Of a stretch of 55,699 nucleotides of DNA, positions 1 to 9,751 are shown piece by piece. A model generated the notes under the pieces. The model ran no database searches and was not told the DNA's origin. It saw nothing but the letters and a program-made list of their open reading frames with translations. The stretch comes from Salinicola peritrichatus (GTDB taxonomy: Bacteria > Pseudomonadota > Gammaproteobacteria > Pseudomonadales > Halomonadaceae): assembly GCF_003206715.1 (NCBI RefSeq), contig NZ_PZJU01000034.1, forward strand, positions 1-55,699. The letters are read 5' to 3'. A program made the position numbers and the translations under genes. How positions within the stretch are numbered: position 1 is the first letter of the stretch; each line of letters opens with the position of its first letter.

Positions 1-316
1 CATGATGGGCGGCTATGGTTGGGATGCCCAAGGTTATAACCTGAGTGATCAACAACGCAGCCGACTACGCACCATCCAACAGCAGTTGATCAAGCAGCAG
101 ACGCCATTGATGCAACAGATGGTCGCGCATCGGGGAGAGCTACAGTCCCTCTATATGGATCCCACTACCGAGCCCAAAGCGATCAGCGATGAATACGGTC
201 AGTTATTTTCGCTACGCCAGAAGATGATTCAGAACATGCTGGAAGCGCGCAAACAAGCCGCAGACGTGCTGGGCCAAGGAACCTCCCAACATCAGGGAGA
301 ATCTCAAGGCCAGTAG
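1..316 (+). CDS. Spy/CpxP/ZraP-like periplasmic protein, C-terminal part
   Basis: The reading frame is open to the left edge, so the start codon and presumed signal peptide lie outside the window; about 104 residues are visible. They are helical and rich in Gln, Met and Arg. An LSDQQRSRLRTIQQQL stretch near the visible start matches the LTxxQ-type repeat of the Spy/CpxP/ZraP family, periplasmic chaperones and metal-stress sensors. A second amphipathic helix (residues 60-90) and a short Gln/Gly tail follow, as in ZraP-like proteins. No neighbouring two-component system is visible. The family assignment rests on motif and composition only. Confidence 0.6.
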   Translation, partial: MMGGYGWDAQGYNLSDQQRSRLRTIQQQLIKQQTPLMQQMVAHRGELQSLYMDPTTEPKAISDEYGQLFSLRQKMIQNMLEARKQAADVLGQGTSQHQGESQGQ

Positions 317-482
317 ATGTGTAGCATCGGCGCAGGTACGCGCCCCCCTCATCCTGCCCGTTCCCGTCTGCTCGATAGCAGTAGCGCGGCCAGTGCCAGA
401 GTGGCGACACCGACCGCACCATTCGGAGTCTACAAGACGTCGGGGCTCGGGCGTGAGGGTGGCCGCAACGGTTTCGATGTAT

Positions 483-512
483 ACGAAGGGCGGCATTCTG
501 GCCGCCCTTCGT
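483..512. terminator. perfect 12-bp stem-loop between Spy-like gene and mqo
   Basis: ACGAAGGGCGGC (483-494) pairs perfectly with GCCGCCCTTCGT (501-512) around a 6-nt loop. It lies between two convergent genes, just past the mqo stop. There is no strong T-run on either side, so it is probably a bidirectional terminator or mRNA 3'-end stabiliser. Confidence 0.65.
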
Positions 513-536
513 GTTATCGAACATCCCCGGGATAGG

Positions 537-2141
537 TTAGCTGCCGCTGGTTTCCGGCTCGGAGTGTGACGCTGGCGTCGTGGTCAGGTCCGGCTCGGTA
601 AGTTCCAGCAGCTCGCGGGACATGGCGCGGACGTCATACAGAAGCTGCGGGTTCTCGGCCAGTGCCTTGCCGTAGGAGGGAATCATCGCTTTCAGCTTGG
701 CCTGCCATTGCTCGCTGGCGACCTGTTCGGGGAAGACCCTTTCCAGCAGTTTGAGCATGATCGAGGGCGCCGTCGATGCGCCTGGCGAGGCGCCCAGCAG
801 GGCGGCGATCGTGCCTTCCGCGCCGCTGACCAGCTCGGTGCCGAACTGCAGCGTACCGCCCTTGCCCTCGATGTCCTTGATCGTCTGCACGCGCTGGCCG
901 GCGGTCCACAGCTTCCAGTCCTCACGCCTGGCTTCGGGGTAGTAGTTTTGGAGTTCCTTGAACTGGCCGCTTTCGGACATGCGAAGCTGACTGATCAAGT
1001 AACGCACCAGATCCATGTTGTTGAGACCCACCTTGGTCATCGGCCACAGATTGTTGGGCGTGATCGAACGCATCAGGTCGGTCCAGGAACCGTTCTTGAG
1101 AAACTTGCTCGAGAAGGTCGCGAAGGGACCGAACATGATTGCCGGCGTACCGTCGAGGATGCGCTTGTCGATATGCGGCACCGACATTGGTGGAGAGCCG
1201 GCCGGTGCCATGCCATAGACCTTGGCGTCGTGCTTGGCGACCACGTCCGGGTTGGTGGTGTAGAGGAACTGTCCGCCAACAGGGAAACCACCGTATTGCC
1301 TGGCTTCGGGGATACCGGACTTCTGCAGTAGTGGCAGCGCGGCACCACCGGCACCGATGAACACGAAGCGCGCGTTGACGCTGCGTTCGTTGCCGCCGCC
1401 ATGGGTGTCGGCGACGGTGACCTTCCAGGTGCCATCCGGGTTGCGCTTGAGGTCGCGTACCTGGGTGTTGACCGAGAGGTGGAAATTGTCGTGGCGCGAC
1501 AATGAATTCATCATCTGGCGGGTGATCTCGCCAAAGTTGACTTCGGTGCCGATCGCCATGCGGGTTGCCGCCACCGGGTCCTGCTGGTCGCGGCCGGTCA
1601 TCACCAACGGGATCCACTCCGCGATCTTGGCGGGGTCGTCGGAATATTCCATCCCGGCGTAGAGCGGATTGCCGTGCATCGCTTCGAAGCGCGCCCGCAG
1701 ATATGCGACCCGCTCCTGCCCCCAGACGAAGCTCAGATGCGGCACGGTGTTGATGAACGACCGGGGATTGGAGAGGACGCCCTCGCGGACCTGGCTGGCC
1801 CAGAACTGGCGCGAAACCTCGAACTGTTCGGTGATGCCGATGGCGCGCTGGATATCGACGCTACCGTCCGGTCGAGATGTGGTGTAGTTCATTTCGGCGA
1901 AGGCCGAGTGACCGGTGCCGGCGTTGTTCCAGACGTTGGAACTCTCCTCGGCGGCCTTGTCCAGGCGCTCGTAGAGATGAATCGTCCATTCCGGTTGCAG
2001 AGTCTGCAGCAGGGTTCCCAAGGTGGCACTCATGGTGCCGGCCCCGATGAGAACCACGTCGACGCTTTGGGTGTCGCCGGATTCCGCTCCTGTCTGGGTA
2101 GCAGGCAGGGAGCAGAGCGTAATGCCATGACGCAATTTCAT
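537..2141 (-). CDS. mqo: malate:quinone oxidoreductase
   Basis: A 534-residue FAD-dependent, membrane-associated malate dehydrogenase that oxidises malate to oxaloacetate and passes electrons to quinone in the TCA cycle. A dinucleotide-binding motif ([16 protein letters not shown]) sits near residue 27, followed by the Mqo-typical [20 protein letters not shown] and [13 protein letters not shown] stretches. Length fits the family. About 25 residues precede the FAD motif, so the true start could be slightly internal; no strong ribosome-binding site precedes the ATG. It is a single gene with a 298-bp upstream region facing a small secreted protein gene. Confidence 0.95.
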   Translation of the reverse strand: MKLRHGITLCSLPATQTGAESGDTQSVDVVLIGAGTMSATLGTLLQTLQPEWTIHLYERLDKAAEESSNVWNNAGTGHSAFAEMNYTTSRPDGSVDIQRAIGITEQFEVSRQFWASQVREGVLSNPRSFINTVPHLSFVWGQERVAYLRARFEAMHGNPLYAGMEYSDDPAKIAEWIPLVMTGRDQQDPVAATRMAIGTEVNFGEITRQMMNSLSRHDNFHLSVNTQVRDLKRNPDGTWKVTVADTHGGGNERSVNARFVFIGAGGAALPLLQKSGIPEARQYGGFPVGGQFLYTTNPDVVAKHDAKVYGMAPAGSPPMSVPHIDKRILDGTPAIMFGPFATFSSKFLKNGSWTDLMRSITPNNLWPMTKVGLNNMDLVRYLISQLRMSESGQFKELQNYYPEARREDWKLWTAGQRVQTIKDIEGKGGTLQFGTELVSGAEGTIAALLGASPGASTAPSIMLKLLERVFPEQVASEQWQAKLKAMIPSYGKALAENPQLLYDVRAMSRELLELTEPDLTTTPASHSEPETSGS

Positions 2142-2439
2142 GAAGGTTCTCTGTCTGATGGATACGGACAGGCGCGAACGCGAATACGCACATAGTTTAA
2201 TGACGTCGCACTGCTAGTGCCATGCTTGAGCGTCATAAACCTGACAAGAACATGTTGCGAATGGCTTTCTTCGGGCGGCGAACGTAAACCTCGAACCACG
2301 ATTCGGCATGTGATTCAGGCGTCGCACGGCGATAGACGGATTCGACTACTGGACCCTTGACGCCAGCAATTTCTTTTAGCATGCTAAGTATGTGTTGCGG
2401 CAAAACGCCGCAGGCATGTCATTTGCCCAAGGAGTAGTT

Positions 2440-2616
2440 ATGAAAGCGCTCAACAAGCTGTTTTCCATGTTGGCCGCTATCGTCGTCTCCGCCGTGTTGC
2501 CGTTTTCCATGGCACCGGAGAGCGAGGCTAGCCAGCACCAGAGTTCCTACAGCAGCGCCGATGTCGCCTCCTCGGTTGCGGGAGAAGAGGAGAAGCAGGA
2601 CAGCGAGTCGGCTTAG
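2440..2616 (+). CDS. small secreted or membrane-anchored hypothetical protein
   Basis: A 58-residue product. AAGGAG at 2429-2434, five bases before the ATG at 2440, supports this start over an upstream in-frame one at 2392. The N-terminus (MKALNKLFSMLAAIVVSAVL) looks like a signal peptide: two lysines, a hydrophobic core, then a possible SEA/S cleavage near residue 30. The remaining ~28 residues are acidic and Ser/Glu-rich (VAGEEEKQDSESA), without cysteines. No family is recognised. It stands alone between mqo and the carbonic anhydrase gene. A short polar acidic secreted peptide is plausible for a halophile. Confidence 0.55.
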   Translation: MKALNKLFSMLAAIVVSAVLPFSMAPESEASQHQSSYSSADVASSVAGEEEKQDSESA

Positions 2617-2735
2617 GCCGTACGAAAATTACCTGCGCCTGCCCGGTCGAAATCTCATTTGGCTAAAGTCGGCTGGTCGCAGGCTCCGACGCGGGTGAGG
2701 ATGGAAATGTTTTCCATGACTGCGGAGATCCGTCC

Positions 2736-3272
2736 ATGCCCGTCTACGCCTACCAAGATCTCACTCCTAGCCTGCCGGAGGGCGATCGCTACTGGATCGC
2801 CCCTGGCGCCCATGTCATCGGCCAGGTCGAATTGGGGCGCGATGTCGGTATCTGGTTCAACGTGGTGATCCGGGGCGACAACGAACGGATCATCGTCGGT
2901 GACGGCAGCAACATCCAGGAAGGCTGCATGCTGCATACCGATCCCGGCTTCGTGCTGCGTGTCGGGCGTGGCTGCACCATCGGTCACCACGCCATCCTGC
3001 ATGGCTGCACTCTGGGCGACAACACCTTGATCGGTATGGGCGCGACGGTGTTGAACGGCGCCCGAATCGGCAACAACTGCCTGGTTGGCGCCAATGCCCT
3101 GGTGACCGAAGGCAAGGAGTTCCCCGATAACTCGTTGATCGTCGGCGCCCCGGCCAAGGCCGTGCGCACGCTCGATGACAAGGCCGTGGAAGGGCTCAAG
3201 GCTTCGGCGGCACATTACGTCGAGCGCTGGCAGCAATTCTGTGAAGGATTGAAAGGCATCGATATCGATTGA
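2736..3272 (+). CDS. gamma-carbonic anhydrase family protein (YrdA-like)
   Basis: A 178-residue left-handed beta-helix protein built from hexapeptide repeats. It carries the family signature: the RGDNERIIVGDGSNIQEGC turn, MLHTD and IGHHAILHGC, which supply the expected metal-binding histidines, and the C-terminal NSLIVGAPAKAVRTL before the final helix. Members are trimeric metalloproteins; some hydrate CO2, but many YrdA-type proteins show weak or no activity, so the reaction is uncertain. The gene precedes a thioredoxin-like gene by 73 nt on the same strand. Confidence 0.88.
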   Translation: MPVYAYQDLTPSLPEGDRYWIAPGAHVIGQVELGRDVGIWFNVVIRGDNERIIVGDGSNIQEGCMLHTDPGFVLRVGRGCTIGHHAILHGCTLGDNTLIGMGATVLNGARIGNNCLVGANALVTEGKEFPDNSLIVGAPAKAVRTLDDKAVEGLKASAAHYVERWQQFCEGLKGIDID

Positions 3273-3345
3273 TCCCTCCATGGCTTCCGTAGGGCGAACG
3301 AGTTTGCGTCTACACTGGGAGCAGCATCGTCCCGGGGAGCCAGAA

Positions 3346-3672
3346 ATGAATCACGACTACACCACCGATGAACCCGGCCGTGACGAGCTGCGCGCGATGC
3401 GCGGCCCTGTCGTGGTCGAATTCGGCGCGCCCTGGTGCCCCTGGTGCCAGGGCGCGCAGCCGCTCATCGCCCAGGCCTTCGAAGGGCACGAAACGCTTGC
3501 CCACTACAAGATCGAGGATGGCAAGGGACGCCCGCTGGGGCGTTCGTTTGGCGTCAAGTTATGGCCGACATTGATCTTTTTGCGTGATGGCGAAGAGATG
3601 GCCCGGCGCGTGAGGCCCGAGTCCGCGGAAACGATACGCGAAGCGCTGGCACAAATCATAACGGCCGAGTAA
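3346..3672 (+). CDS. thioredoxin-like protein with CPWC motif
   Basis: A 108-residue cytosolic thioredoxin-fold protein. The start at 3346 (MNHDYTTDEPG) is preferred because GGGGAG at 3334-3339 lies six bases upstream; an in-frame ATG at 3280 lacks a site. The active-site stretch is FGAPWCPWCQG, a CxxC with Pro-Trp between the cysteines rather than the Gly-Pro of classical thioredoxin. The cis-proline loop follows as VKLWPTLIFLRDG. It has no signal peptide. Probably a disulfide reductase or peroxidase partner; the specific role is unknown. Confidence 0.8.
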   Translation: MNHDYTTDEPGRDELRAMRGPVVVEFGAPWCPWCQGAQPLIAQAFEGHETLAHYKIEDGKGRPLGRSFGVKLWPTLIFLRDGEEMARRVRPESAETIREALAQIITAE

Positions 3673-3711
3673 TCGGTTACGCTGCGCCTTTTCCCGGACA
3701 GGAGAGTCTCC

Positions 3712-4644
3712 GTGGCAGCAGGAAGCCTACTCACGCTACTCGACGATATCGCCACCCTGCTCGACGACGTCTCGTTGATGACCAAGGTCGCCGCCAAGAA
3801 GACTGCCGGCGTGCTCGGCGACGATCTGGCGCTCAATGCCCAGCAGGTCACCGGCGTGCGTGCCAGTCGCGAACTGCCGATCGTCTGGGCCGTGGCCAAG
3901 GGGTCGCTGCGCAACAAGCTGATTCTGGTGCCGGCGGCATTGCTGATCAGCGTTGTCGCGCCCTGGCTGATCACGCCATTACTCATGATCGGCGGCGCCT
4001 TTCTCTGCTACGAAGGGGCGGAGAAGCTCGCCCACAAGTTCCTGCACGCCGACGGCGAGCAGCATAAGGAGGAGGTGCGCAAGGCCGCACGGATGGACTC
4101 CAAGGAGGAGCGGCTGGCGTTCGAGAAGGAGAAGATCCAGGGCGCGGTACGCACCGATTTCATCCTGTCGGCGGAGATCATCGCGATCACGCTCGGTTCG
4201 GTGGCCGCCGCCGCGTTCACCCAGCAGGTGGTAGTGCTGGCGATCATCGCCGTGGCCATCACGGCGGCGGTCTATGGTCTGGTCGCGGCCATCGTCAAGC
4301 TCGACGATCTCGGCTGCTATCTCAACGAGCGCAACTCGGGCGCTGCGCAGGCGATCGGACGTGGCATTCTATGGGCGGCACCCTACTTGATGAAGCTGCT
4401 TTCCATCGTCGGCACCATCGCCATGTTCCTGGTCGGCGGCGGCATTCTCACCCATGGTATTCCCTTCCTTCATCACGCTATCGAAGACCTGGCCGAAATG
4501 CCGGAAGACATTCCCGGGATCGGCGTGATCGTCCAGCCGCTGACGCCAATGCTGCTCAATCTCGGCTTTGGCATCTTGGCCGGCGCGATCGTGCTCGGCG
4601 TTGTCGCGTTGATCAAGAAACTGCGTGCCGGCATGGCCCGCTGA
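3712..4644 (+). CDS. DUF808 (YedI-like) inner-membrane protein
   Basis: A 310-residue membrane protein starting at GTG 3712. The N-terminal part ([28 protein letters not shown]) and the [24 protein letters not shown] stretch match the DUF808/YedI family. Hydrophobic segments occur near residues 75-105, 155-190 and 220-250 and again at the C-terminus, separated by a charged loop ([15 protein letters not shown]). No biochemical function is established for the family. It lies between the thioredoxin-like gene and the ligD operon on the same strand. Confidence 0.85.
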   Translation: MAAGSLLTLLDDIATLLDDVSLMTKVAAKKTAGVLGDDLALNAQQVTGVRASRELPIVWAVAKGSLRNKLILVPAALLISVVAPWLITPLLMIGGAFLCYEGAEKLAHKFLHADGEQHKEEVRKAARMDSKEERLAFEKEKIQGAVRTDFILSAEIIAITLGSVAAAAFTQQVVVLAIIAVAITAAVYGLVAAIVKLDDLGCYLNERNSGAAQAIGRGILWAAPYLMKLLSIVGTIAMFLVGGGILTHGIPFLHHAIEDLAEMPEDIPGIGVIVQPLTPMLLNLGFGILAGAIVLGVVALIKKLRAGMAR

Positions 4645-4748
4645 AAAACTTCCGTCGACGCTGAATCGCTCTTCGTTAACCCCGGTACGCGTGTCGTCCG
4701 TTGCCATTCGTCTACGCTGAAAAGTGTTTCAGGCGAAGGAGGCAACGG

Positions 4749-7346
4749 ATGGCTGACCTCGAAACCTACCGCCGCAAGCGGGACTTCTCGCGCACGCCCG
4801 AACCGCGTGGTCGCCGTGGCAGGCGTGGCAAGACCTCGCGTTTCGTGATCCACAAGCATGACGCCAGCCGGTTGCACTACGACCTGCGCCTGGAGGAGGG
4901 CGGCGTGTTCCGCAGTTGGGCGCTGCCCAAGGGCCCCAGCCTCGAACCGGGGGAGAAGCATCTGGCCGTTCAGGTCGAGGATCACCCGCTCGACTACGGC
5001 GATTTCGAGGGTGTCATCCCCGAGGGCTACGGTGCCGGCACGGTGATGATCTGGGATCGGGGCGAGTGGCGTGTTACCGGCAAGCACGACGCCGGCCAGA
5101 TCGATCTCGAACTCGACGGCGACAAGCTCAAGGGCGCGTGGACGCTCAAGCGCATGCAGGGGCGCGAACGCGACGGCAAACAGTGGCTGTTGATCAAGCG
5201 GCACGACGAGGGCGAGGCCCGAGTTCCCAAGCGCCTGGACGACGTCAGCGTCGACTCGGATCGGAGCATGGCGCAGATCGCCGAGGCGGCAGCGGGCGGC
5301 AAGCGTTCCTCGGAGGACACCAAGCGTTCCTCGACCAGTAGGACGTCGAAGCGCAAGGCGTCGCCCCGAACGGGCGCCAGCGTCGGGATTGCCGGCCTCG
5401 AGCGGATCGAGGGCGCGCGTCAGGGCCGCTTTCCCACCAATCCCGCCGCGCACCTGGCGACGCTGGTCGATGAGACGCCAACCGGCGATGCCTGGTATCA
5501 CGAGATCAAGTTCGACGGTTATCGCATCCTGGCGGGGCTCGATCGCGGCAAGGTGCGTCTGCTTACCCGTAACGGACACGACTGGCGCGATCGATTCCCC
5601 GAGATCGCGGCCGCGCTGGAGGCGCTGCCGGTAGAGAAGGCGCTGTTCGACGGCGAAGTGGTGGCGCTCAGGCGCGACGGCATCAGCGATTTTCGGCGCC
5701 TGCAACGCGCCTTGAGCGAGGAGCGCACCGGTTCGTTGATCTACCAGGTATTCGACCTGCTCTACCTCGACGGTTTCGACTTGCACGAGGTGGCGCTGGG
5801 CGAGCGCAAGGCAGTGCTGGCGAAGCTGTTCGAGGCCTTGGCGCTACCGAACGGCACCAGGCTGCGCTATACCGATCACATCGAAGGCCAGGGGAGGGCG
5901 TTTTTCGAGCAGGCGAGCCGAAGCGGGCTCGAGGGCGTGATTTCCAAGCGTATCGATTCCCCCTACCGTGGACGACGCAATCGCGATTGGGTCAAGGCGA
6001 AGACCGAACGCCAGGCCGAGTTCGTCGTCGGCGGCTATACCGACCCGCAAGGCTCGCGCTCCGGTTTCGGCTCGCTGTTGATCGGCGCCTATGACGACGA
6101 CGGCAAGTTTCGCTATTGCGGCCGCGTCGGCGCCGGTTTCTCCCATGCCCAGCTCGATCAATGGCAGCGGTCGCTCGCGCGAACGACGCGCAAGACCTCG
6201 CCCTTCGTCGAACGCGACATTCCCGATCTCGGCGCCACCCACTGGGTCACGCCGCGCTGGGTGATCGACGTCAACTTCAGCGAATGGACCAATGACGGTC
6301 GTCTGCGCCATCCCCGCTATCGCGGGCTGCGCGAGGATCGCGATCCGCGCGACATCCACTTGAGTCAGCAACAGGCCACGGGGGTCTCCATGTCCGTTTC
6401 CAATGGCAAGCCCGGTGACAAGTCTTCGCAAAAATCGGCGTCCCAGGGCGGGAGCCAGGTTGCCGGCGTCACCCTGACCCACCCGGATCGAGTGCTGTTC
6501 GAGGATGCCAAGATCACCAAGCAGCGCCTGGCGGAGTTCTACGCCGAGCATGCCGAGTGGATTCTGCCGGGGCTGGCCGAGCGCCCGTTGACGTTGCTGC
6601 GCTGTCCCAGCGGTATCGGCGGCGACTGCTTCGTGCAGAAGCATCCGAGCGACACCACGCCCGGCAACCTGCCCAGCGTCCCGATCCGGGAGAAGTCGGG
6701 CACGCACGACTATCTCTATGTCCGCGACGCCGTCGATCTGGTCGCGCTGGTCCAGCTCGGGACGATCGAGTTCCACGTCTGGAACAGCCGCATCGACGAT
6801 CTCGAGCGTCCCGATCAGCTGGTCTTCGATCTCGATCCCGCGCCGGAGTGCAAGTGGAAGGCCGTGATCGACGTGGCGCGCCAACTGCGCGAGTCGCTCG
6901 AAGCGCTCGGTCTGCGGGCCTTCCTGCGCACCACCGGCGGCAAGGGCCTGCATCTGGTGGTTCCGATCAAACCCCGTGCGGACTGGGACACCGCCAAGGC
7001 CTTCGCCGAGGCGGTCTGCGAGCGTTGCGCCGAGAAGAACCCTCAGGGACTGACGCTCAACATGTCCAAGCAGGCGCGTCGCGGCAAGGTCTTTCTCGAC
7101 TACCTGCGCAACGGCCGCGGCGCCACGGCGGTGGCCTCGTACACGGTGCGGGCCAAACCCGGCGCCACGGTCGCCACGCCCGTTCGCTGGGAGGACCTGG
7201 GGGCATCGCTCACCGCCGACCGCTATACGCTGGACAACCTGCCGCGGCGTCTCGCCTCGCTCAGGCGCGACCCGTGGGAGGGCTTCGATCAAGCACGCCA
7301 GGCGCTGACCAAGAAGCGCTGCCGCGATGCCGGAATGGAGATCTAA
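4749..7346 (+). CDS. ligD: multifunctional NHEJ DNA ligase D
   Basis: An 865-residue ATP-dependent ligase for bacterial non-homologous end joining. The start at 4749 is chosen because AAGGAGG lies at 4736-4742; an upstream in-frame ATG at 4701 has no site. Domain order is Pseudomonas-like: phosphoesterase (about 30-160), basic Ser/Lys linker (about 175-220), ligase (about 225-540), primase-polymerase (about 570-850). Phosphoesterase residues by analogy with P. aeruginosa LigD are all present (H37, H43, D45, R47, H79, Y83). The adenylated lysine is K254 in EIKFDGYR. The polymerase metal pair is D694/D696 in FDLDPAP. All three activities should therefore be intact. First gene of ligD-ku-ku. Confidence 0.96.
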   Translation: MADLETYRRKRDFSRTPEPRGRRGRRGKTSRFVIHKHDASRLHYDLRLEEGGVFRSWALPKGPSLEPGEKHLAVQVEDHPLDYGDFEGVIPEGYGAGTVMIWDRGEWRVTGKHDAGQIDLELDGDKLKGAWTLKRMQGRERDGKQWLLIKRHDEGEARVPKRLDDVSVDSDRSMAQIAEAAAGGKRSSEDTKRSSTSRTSKRKASPRTGASVGIAGLERIEGARQGRFPTNPAAHLATLVDETPTGDAWYHEIKFDGYRILAGLDRGKVRLLTRNGHDWRDRFPEIAAALEALPVEKALFDGEVVALRRDGISDFRRLQRALSEERTGSLIYQVFDLLYLDGFDLHEVALGERKAVLAKLFEALALPNGTRLRYTDHIEGQGRAFFEQASRSGLEGVISKRIDSPYRGRRNRDWVKAKTERQAEFVVGGYTDPQGSRSGFGSLLIGAYDDDGKFRYCGRVGAGFSHAQLDQWQRSLARTTRKTSPFVERDIPDLGATHWVTPRWVIDVNFSEWTNDGRLRHPRYRGLREDRDPRDIHLSQQQATGVSMSVSNGKPGDKSSQKSASQGGSQVAGVTLTHPDRVLFEDAKITKQRLAEFYAEHAEWILPGLAERPLTLLRCPSGIGGDCFVQKHPSDTTPGNLPSVPIREKSGTHDYLYVRDAVDLVALVQLGTIEFHVWNSRIDDLERPDQLVFDLDPAPECKWKAVIDVARQLRESLEALGLRAFLRTTGGKGLHLVVPIKPRADWDTAKAFAEAVCERCAEKNPQGLTLNMSKQARRGKVFLDYLRNGRGATAVASYTVRAKPGATVATPVRWEDLGASLTADRYTLDNLPRRLASLRRDPWEGFDQARQALTKKRCRDAGMEI

Positions 7347-7348
7347 AC

Positions 7349-8125
7349 ATGGCGGCACGGGCAATCTGGAAAGGCGTGATCCACATCGCCGAAGAGCGGG
7401 TTCCGGTCAAACTCTACGCGGCGGTTTCCGATCGCAACGTGCATTTTCGACTGCTCGATCGACGCCGGCATCGTCCGGTGCATCAGCAGATGATCAACCC
7501 GCAGACGGGAAAGAGCGTGCCCCGGGAAGATCGACACAAGGCCGTGGTGGCCGACAATCGCGACAAGATCCTGTTCGACGAGGAGGAACTGGCCGAGTTG
7601 GCGCCGCCGCCTTCCCGTGACATCCAAGTGATGCACTTCCTCCCCGCCGGAACGATCGATCCGCAGTGGTACCAACGCCCCTATTTCCTGGGGCCGGACG
7701 GTGACGATGAGGCCTTCGACGCGCTGGCGGCGGCGCTCGCCGACAGTGGAAGAGAAGGCCTCGTGCACTGGGTGATGCGTCACAAGGCTTATGTCGGCGC
7801 GCTGCGCGACCGCGACGGGCATCCCGTCCTGATCGCCTTGCGCCATCTCGACGAAGTCGTCGATGCCGCTGCGCTGGAGCCGCCGGGCGGGGGCAAGCTC
7901 AATGCCGGAGAAGTGAATATGGCCACCGAACTGGTCAATATGTACGCCGCCGACTTCGAGCCCGAGACCTATCAGGACGAGTATCGGCAACGTCTGGAAT
8001 CGCTGGTGGAAGCCAAGCGCCGAGGCAAGCGGGTCAAGGTCAAGCGTCGCCGTCGTCAGGCGCCTTCGGACGATCTTGCCGCTTCGCTCAAGGCCAGCCT
8101 GGCCCGGGAGCGTCGACGTGCCTAA
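7349..8125 (+). CDS. ku: Ku protein, first copy
   Basis: A 258-residue bacterial Ku homologue, the DNA end-binding ring that recruits LigD. It starts (MAARAIWKGVIHI) two bases after the ligD stop, so it is translationally coupled. The core beta-barrel shows the usual FRLLDRRRHRPVHQQMINPQTG, VMHFLPAGTIDPQWYQRPYFL and VLIALRHLDEV stretches. The C-terminus is short and basic (KRRGKRVKVKRRRRQ), a DNA-binding tail. It differs clearly in sequence from the second Ku that overlaps its 3' end, so the two look like long-separated paralogues rather than a recent duplication. Confidence 0.93.
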   Translation: MAARAIWKGVIHIAEERVPVKLYAAVSDRNVHFRLLDRRRHRPVHQQMINPQTGKSVPREDRHKAVVADNRDKILFDEEELAELAPPPSRDIQVMHFLPAGTIDPQWYQRPYFLGPDGDDEAFDALAAALADSGREGLVHWVMRHKAYVGALRDRDGHPVLIALRHLDEVVDAAALEPPGGGKLNAGEVNMATELVNMYAADFEPETYQDEYRQRLESLVEAKRRGKRVKVKRRRRQAPSDDLAASLKASLARERRRA

Positions 8126-9185
8126 ACACGAGGAACGCGGTTTTCGCGGACCCCGCCCGTTCTGGTCCGGCACCATCGCCTTCGGTCTGGTCAATCTGCC
8201 CGTCGGGCTCTACCCCGCGCAGCACTCGCGGGAGCTCTCGTTGCGTGAAGTGGACGAAGACGGCACCCCGCTCTCGCGACGCTTCTTCAGCGAGCACGGG
8301 CGCAAGCCGCTCAAGCCGCGCGAAGTGGTTCGCGGCATCGAGGTCGCCGACGACCGCTATGTGGTCGTCGAGGAGCAGGAGATCGAGGACGCCGCGCTCG
8401 AGCATCGCCGCGAGATCGAGCTGAGCCGGTTCGTGGCGATCGACGAACTCGATCCGTTCTATTTTCGACGCGCGTACTTCCTGGTGCCGGACAAAGGAGC
8501 GCTCAAACCCTACCGTCTGCTGGCCGAGGCAATGGAGCGGGCCGGTCGGGCGGGCATCGCGACGCTGGTGATGCGCGGGCGGGAAGCGCTGGTGGCGATA
8601 CTCGCCGAAGGCGGCATCCTGCGCGCCGAGGCGCTGCGCTTTCATGACGAACTGCGTTCGCCGGAGTCGGTCGGGTTGGAAGAGCCGGAGGAACCGCCGA
8701 GCCAGCGCGAGCGCCAGCTACGTCAGGCGATGGAACGCCTGAACGCCAAGACGCTCGATCCGGACGAACTGATCGACCCGCACATGACGGCGCTGAAAAA
8801 GCGCGTGCGCCAGAAGCGGCGGCGTCACGAGGACGTGATTCCCGCAAGCCAGGACGACAGGGAAGCAGCAAACGACGAAGACCAGGACAGTGCTGAAGTC
8901 ATCGACCTGATGCAGGTATTGAAGCGCAGCCTGAAGCGTGGACGTGTGGAGCCTTCGGACGATCGCAGCCGAGACAACCGCAGCCAGAAAAAAGCGGCCC
9001 GTAACGGTTCGTCGCGCCGACGGCAATCGTCGAGCCGGTCATCGAAATCGCCGAAAGCGTCGCAAGCGGAACTGTCGCAACTCTCGCGGGACGCGCTCTA
9101 CGAACGCGCCCAGGCGCTCGATATCCCCGGCCGCAGCCGCCTGAGCAAGGCCGAGTTGGTCGAAGCGATCCAGTCGCGTCAGTAG
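8118..9185 (+). CDS. ku: Ku protein, second copy with long C-terminal extension
   Basis: A 355-residue Ku paralogue. GTG at 8118 (MPKHEERGFRGPRPFWSG), overlapping the first ku stop by 8 nt, begins the conserved WSGTIAFGLVNLPVGLY core. The core runs to about residue 245. A low-complexity Arg/Lys/Ser/Gln tail (about 255-315) follows, then a final helix-extended-helix (LSRDALYERAQALDIPGRSR, then LSKAELVEAIQSRQ) resembling SAP or Rho-N-type nucleic-acid-binding modules. Such tails in bacterial Ku influence DNA binding and ligase recruitment. Adjacent, unequal Ku paralogues behind ligD suggest a heterodimer, as described for some rhizobial Ku pairs; this is an inference. Confidence 0.92.
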   Translation: MPKHEERGFRGPRPFWSGTIAFGLVNLPVGLYPAQHSRELSLREVDEDGTPLSRRFFSEHGRKPLKPREVVRGIEVADDRYVVVEEQEIEDAALEHRREIELSRFVAIDELDPFYFRRAYFLVPDKGALKPYRLLAEAMERAGRAGIATLVMRGREALVAILAEGGILRAEALRFHDELRSPESVGLEEPEEPPSQRERQLRQAMERLNAKTLDPDELIDPHMTALKKRVRQKRRRHEDVIPASQDDREAANDEDQDSAEVIDLMQVLKRSLKRGRVEPSDDRSRDNRSQKKAARNGSSRRRQSSSRSSKSPKASQAELSQLSRDALYERAQALDIPGRSRLSKAELVEAIQSRQ

Positions 9186-9751
9186 ATCGCTTCCATCGCC
9201 AGCAGTTCGCGCTCCAGCGAAAAGACATGGGGATCGTCGAATTCCAGCTCGCGCAGCGCCGCGGCCAGGTTGAGCAGATAGTCGCGATTGGGACCGCTGG
9301 GACCGTGGGAAACGGCGATCTGGCGTGCGATCTCGGCTTCCGGGGCCGGCCCGAGCCAGGCGGCGTTGTCCTTCCGGGCCAGATAGACCACGCCCTCGGC
9401 CCGGCTGCCGTCGTCGAAGGTCATGTCGGTGACGACGCGCAGATAGCCATTCTTCTCCCGCACGTCCAGGGGCTCGAAGACGCTGGGCGCAATGCGGTAG
9501 GCCATGCCGTGGCAGACCGCATCGGGATCGCGAACCAGCGTGACGACACGGCCCGGGGCCTCGAGCGTGCCGCGATGATCGTGCGAGCCCTGCCAGAAAC
9601 GTCGCGTCCAGCCGCGAATCGAGGCCGGACGGCGTTCCAAATAGTCGAAGTCGGCCTTCCAGATCAGCGAGCCGTAGCCGAACAGCCATACCGACTCGTG
9701 ATTGTCGAAGTGGTTCATCAGACGATTGTGAGCGGTGGTATCGAAAGACAT
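9179..9751 (-). CDS. ChaC-like gamma-glutamylcyclotransferase
   Basis: A 190-residue protein if started at 9751 (MSFDTTAHNRLM); an upstream GTG at 9826 and a downstream ATG (MNHFDNHES) remain possible since none has a good ribosome-binding site. VWLFGYGSLIWKADF is the ChaC/GGCT substrate-binding loop, followed by GWTRRFWQGSHDHRGT and the motif region VYLARKDNAAWLGP. ChaC enzymes cleave glutathione to 5-oxoproline and Cys-Gly in the cytosol. Its 3' end overlaps the second ku by 7 nt convergently. Confidence 0.85.
   Translation of the reverse strand: MSFDTTAHNRLMNHFDNHESVWLFGYGSLIWKADFDYLERRPASIRGWTRRFWQGSHDHRGTLEAPGRVVTLVRDPDAVCHGMAYRIAPSVFEPLDVREKNGYLRVVTDMTFDDGSRAEGVVYLARKDNAAWLGPAPEAEIARQIAVSHGPSGPNRDYLLNLAAALRELEFDDPHVFSLERELLAMEAIY

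Noticed and set aside
4473-7364. Long minus-strand ORFs opposite ligD
   Set aside because: Shadow frames caused by high GC; LigD has all catalytic motifs.
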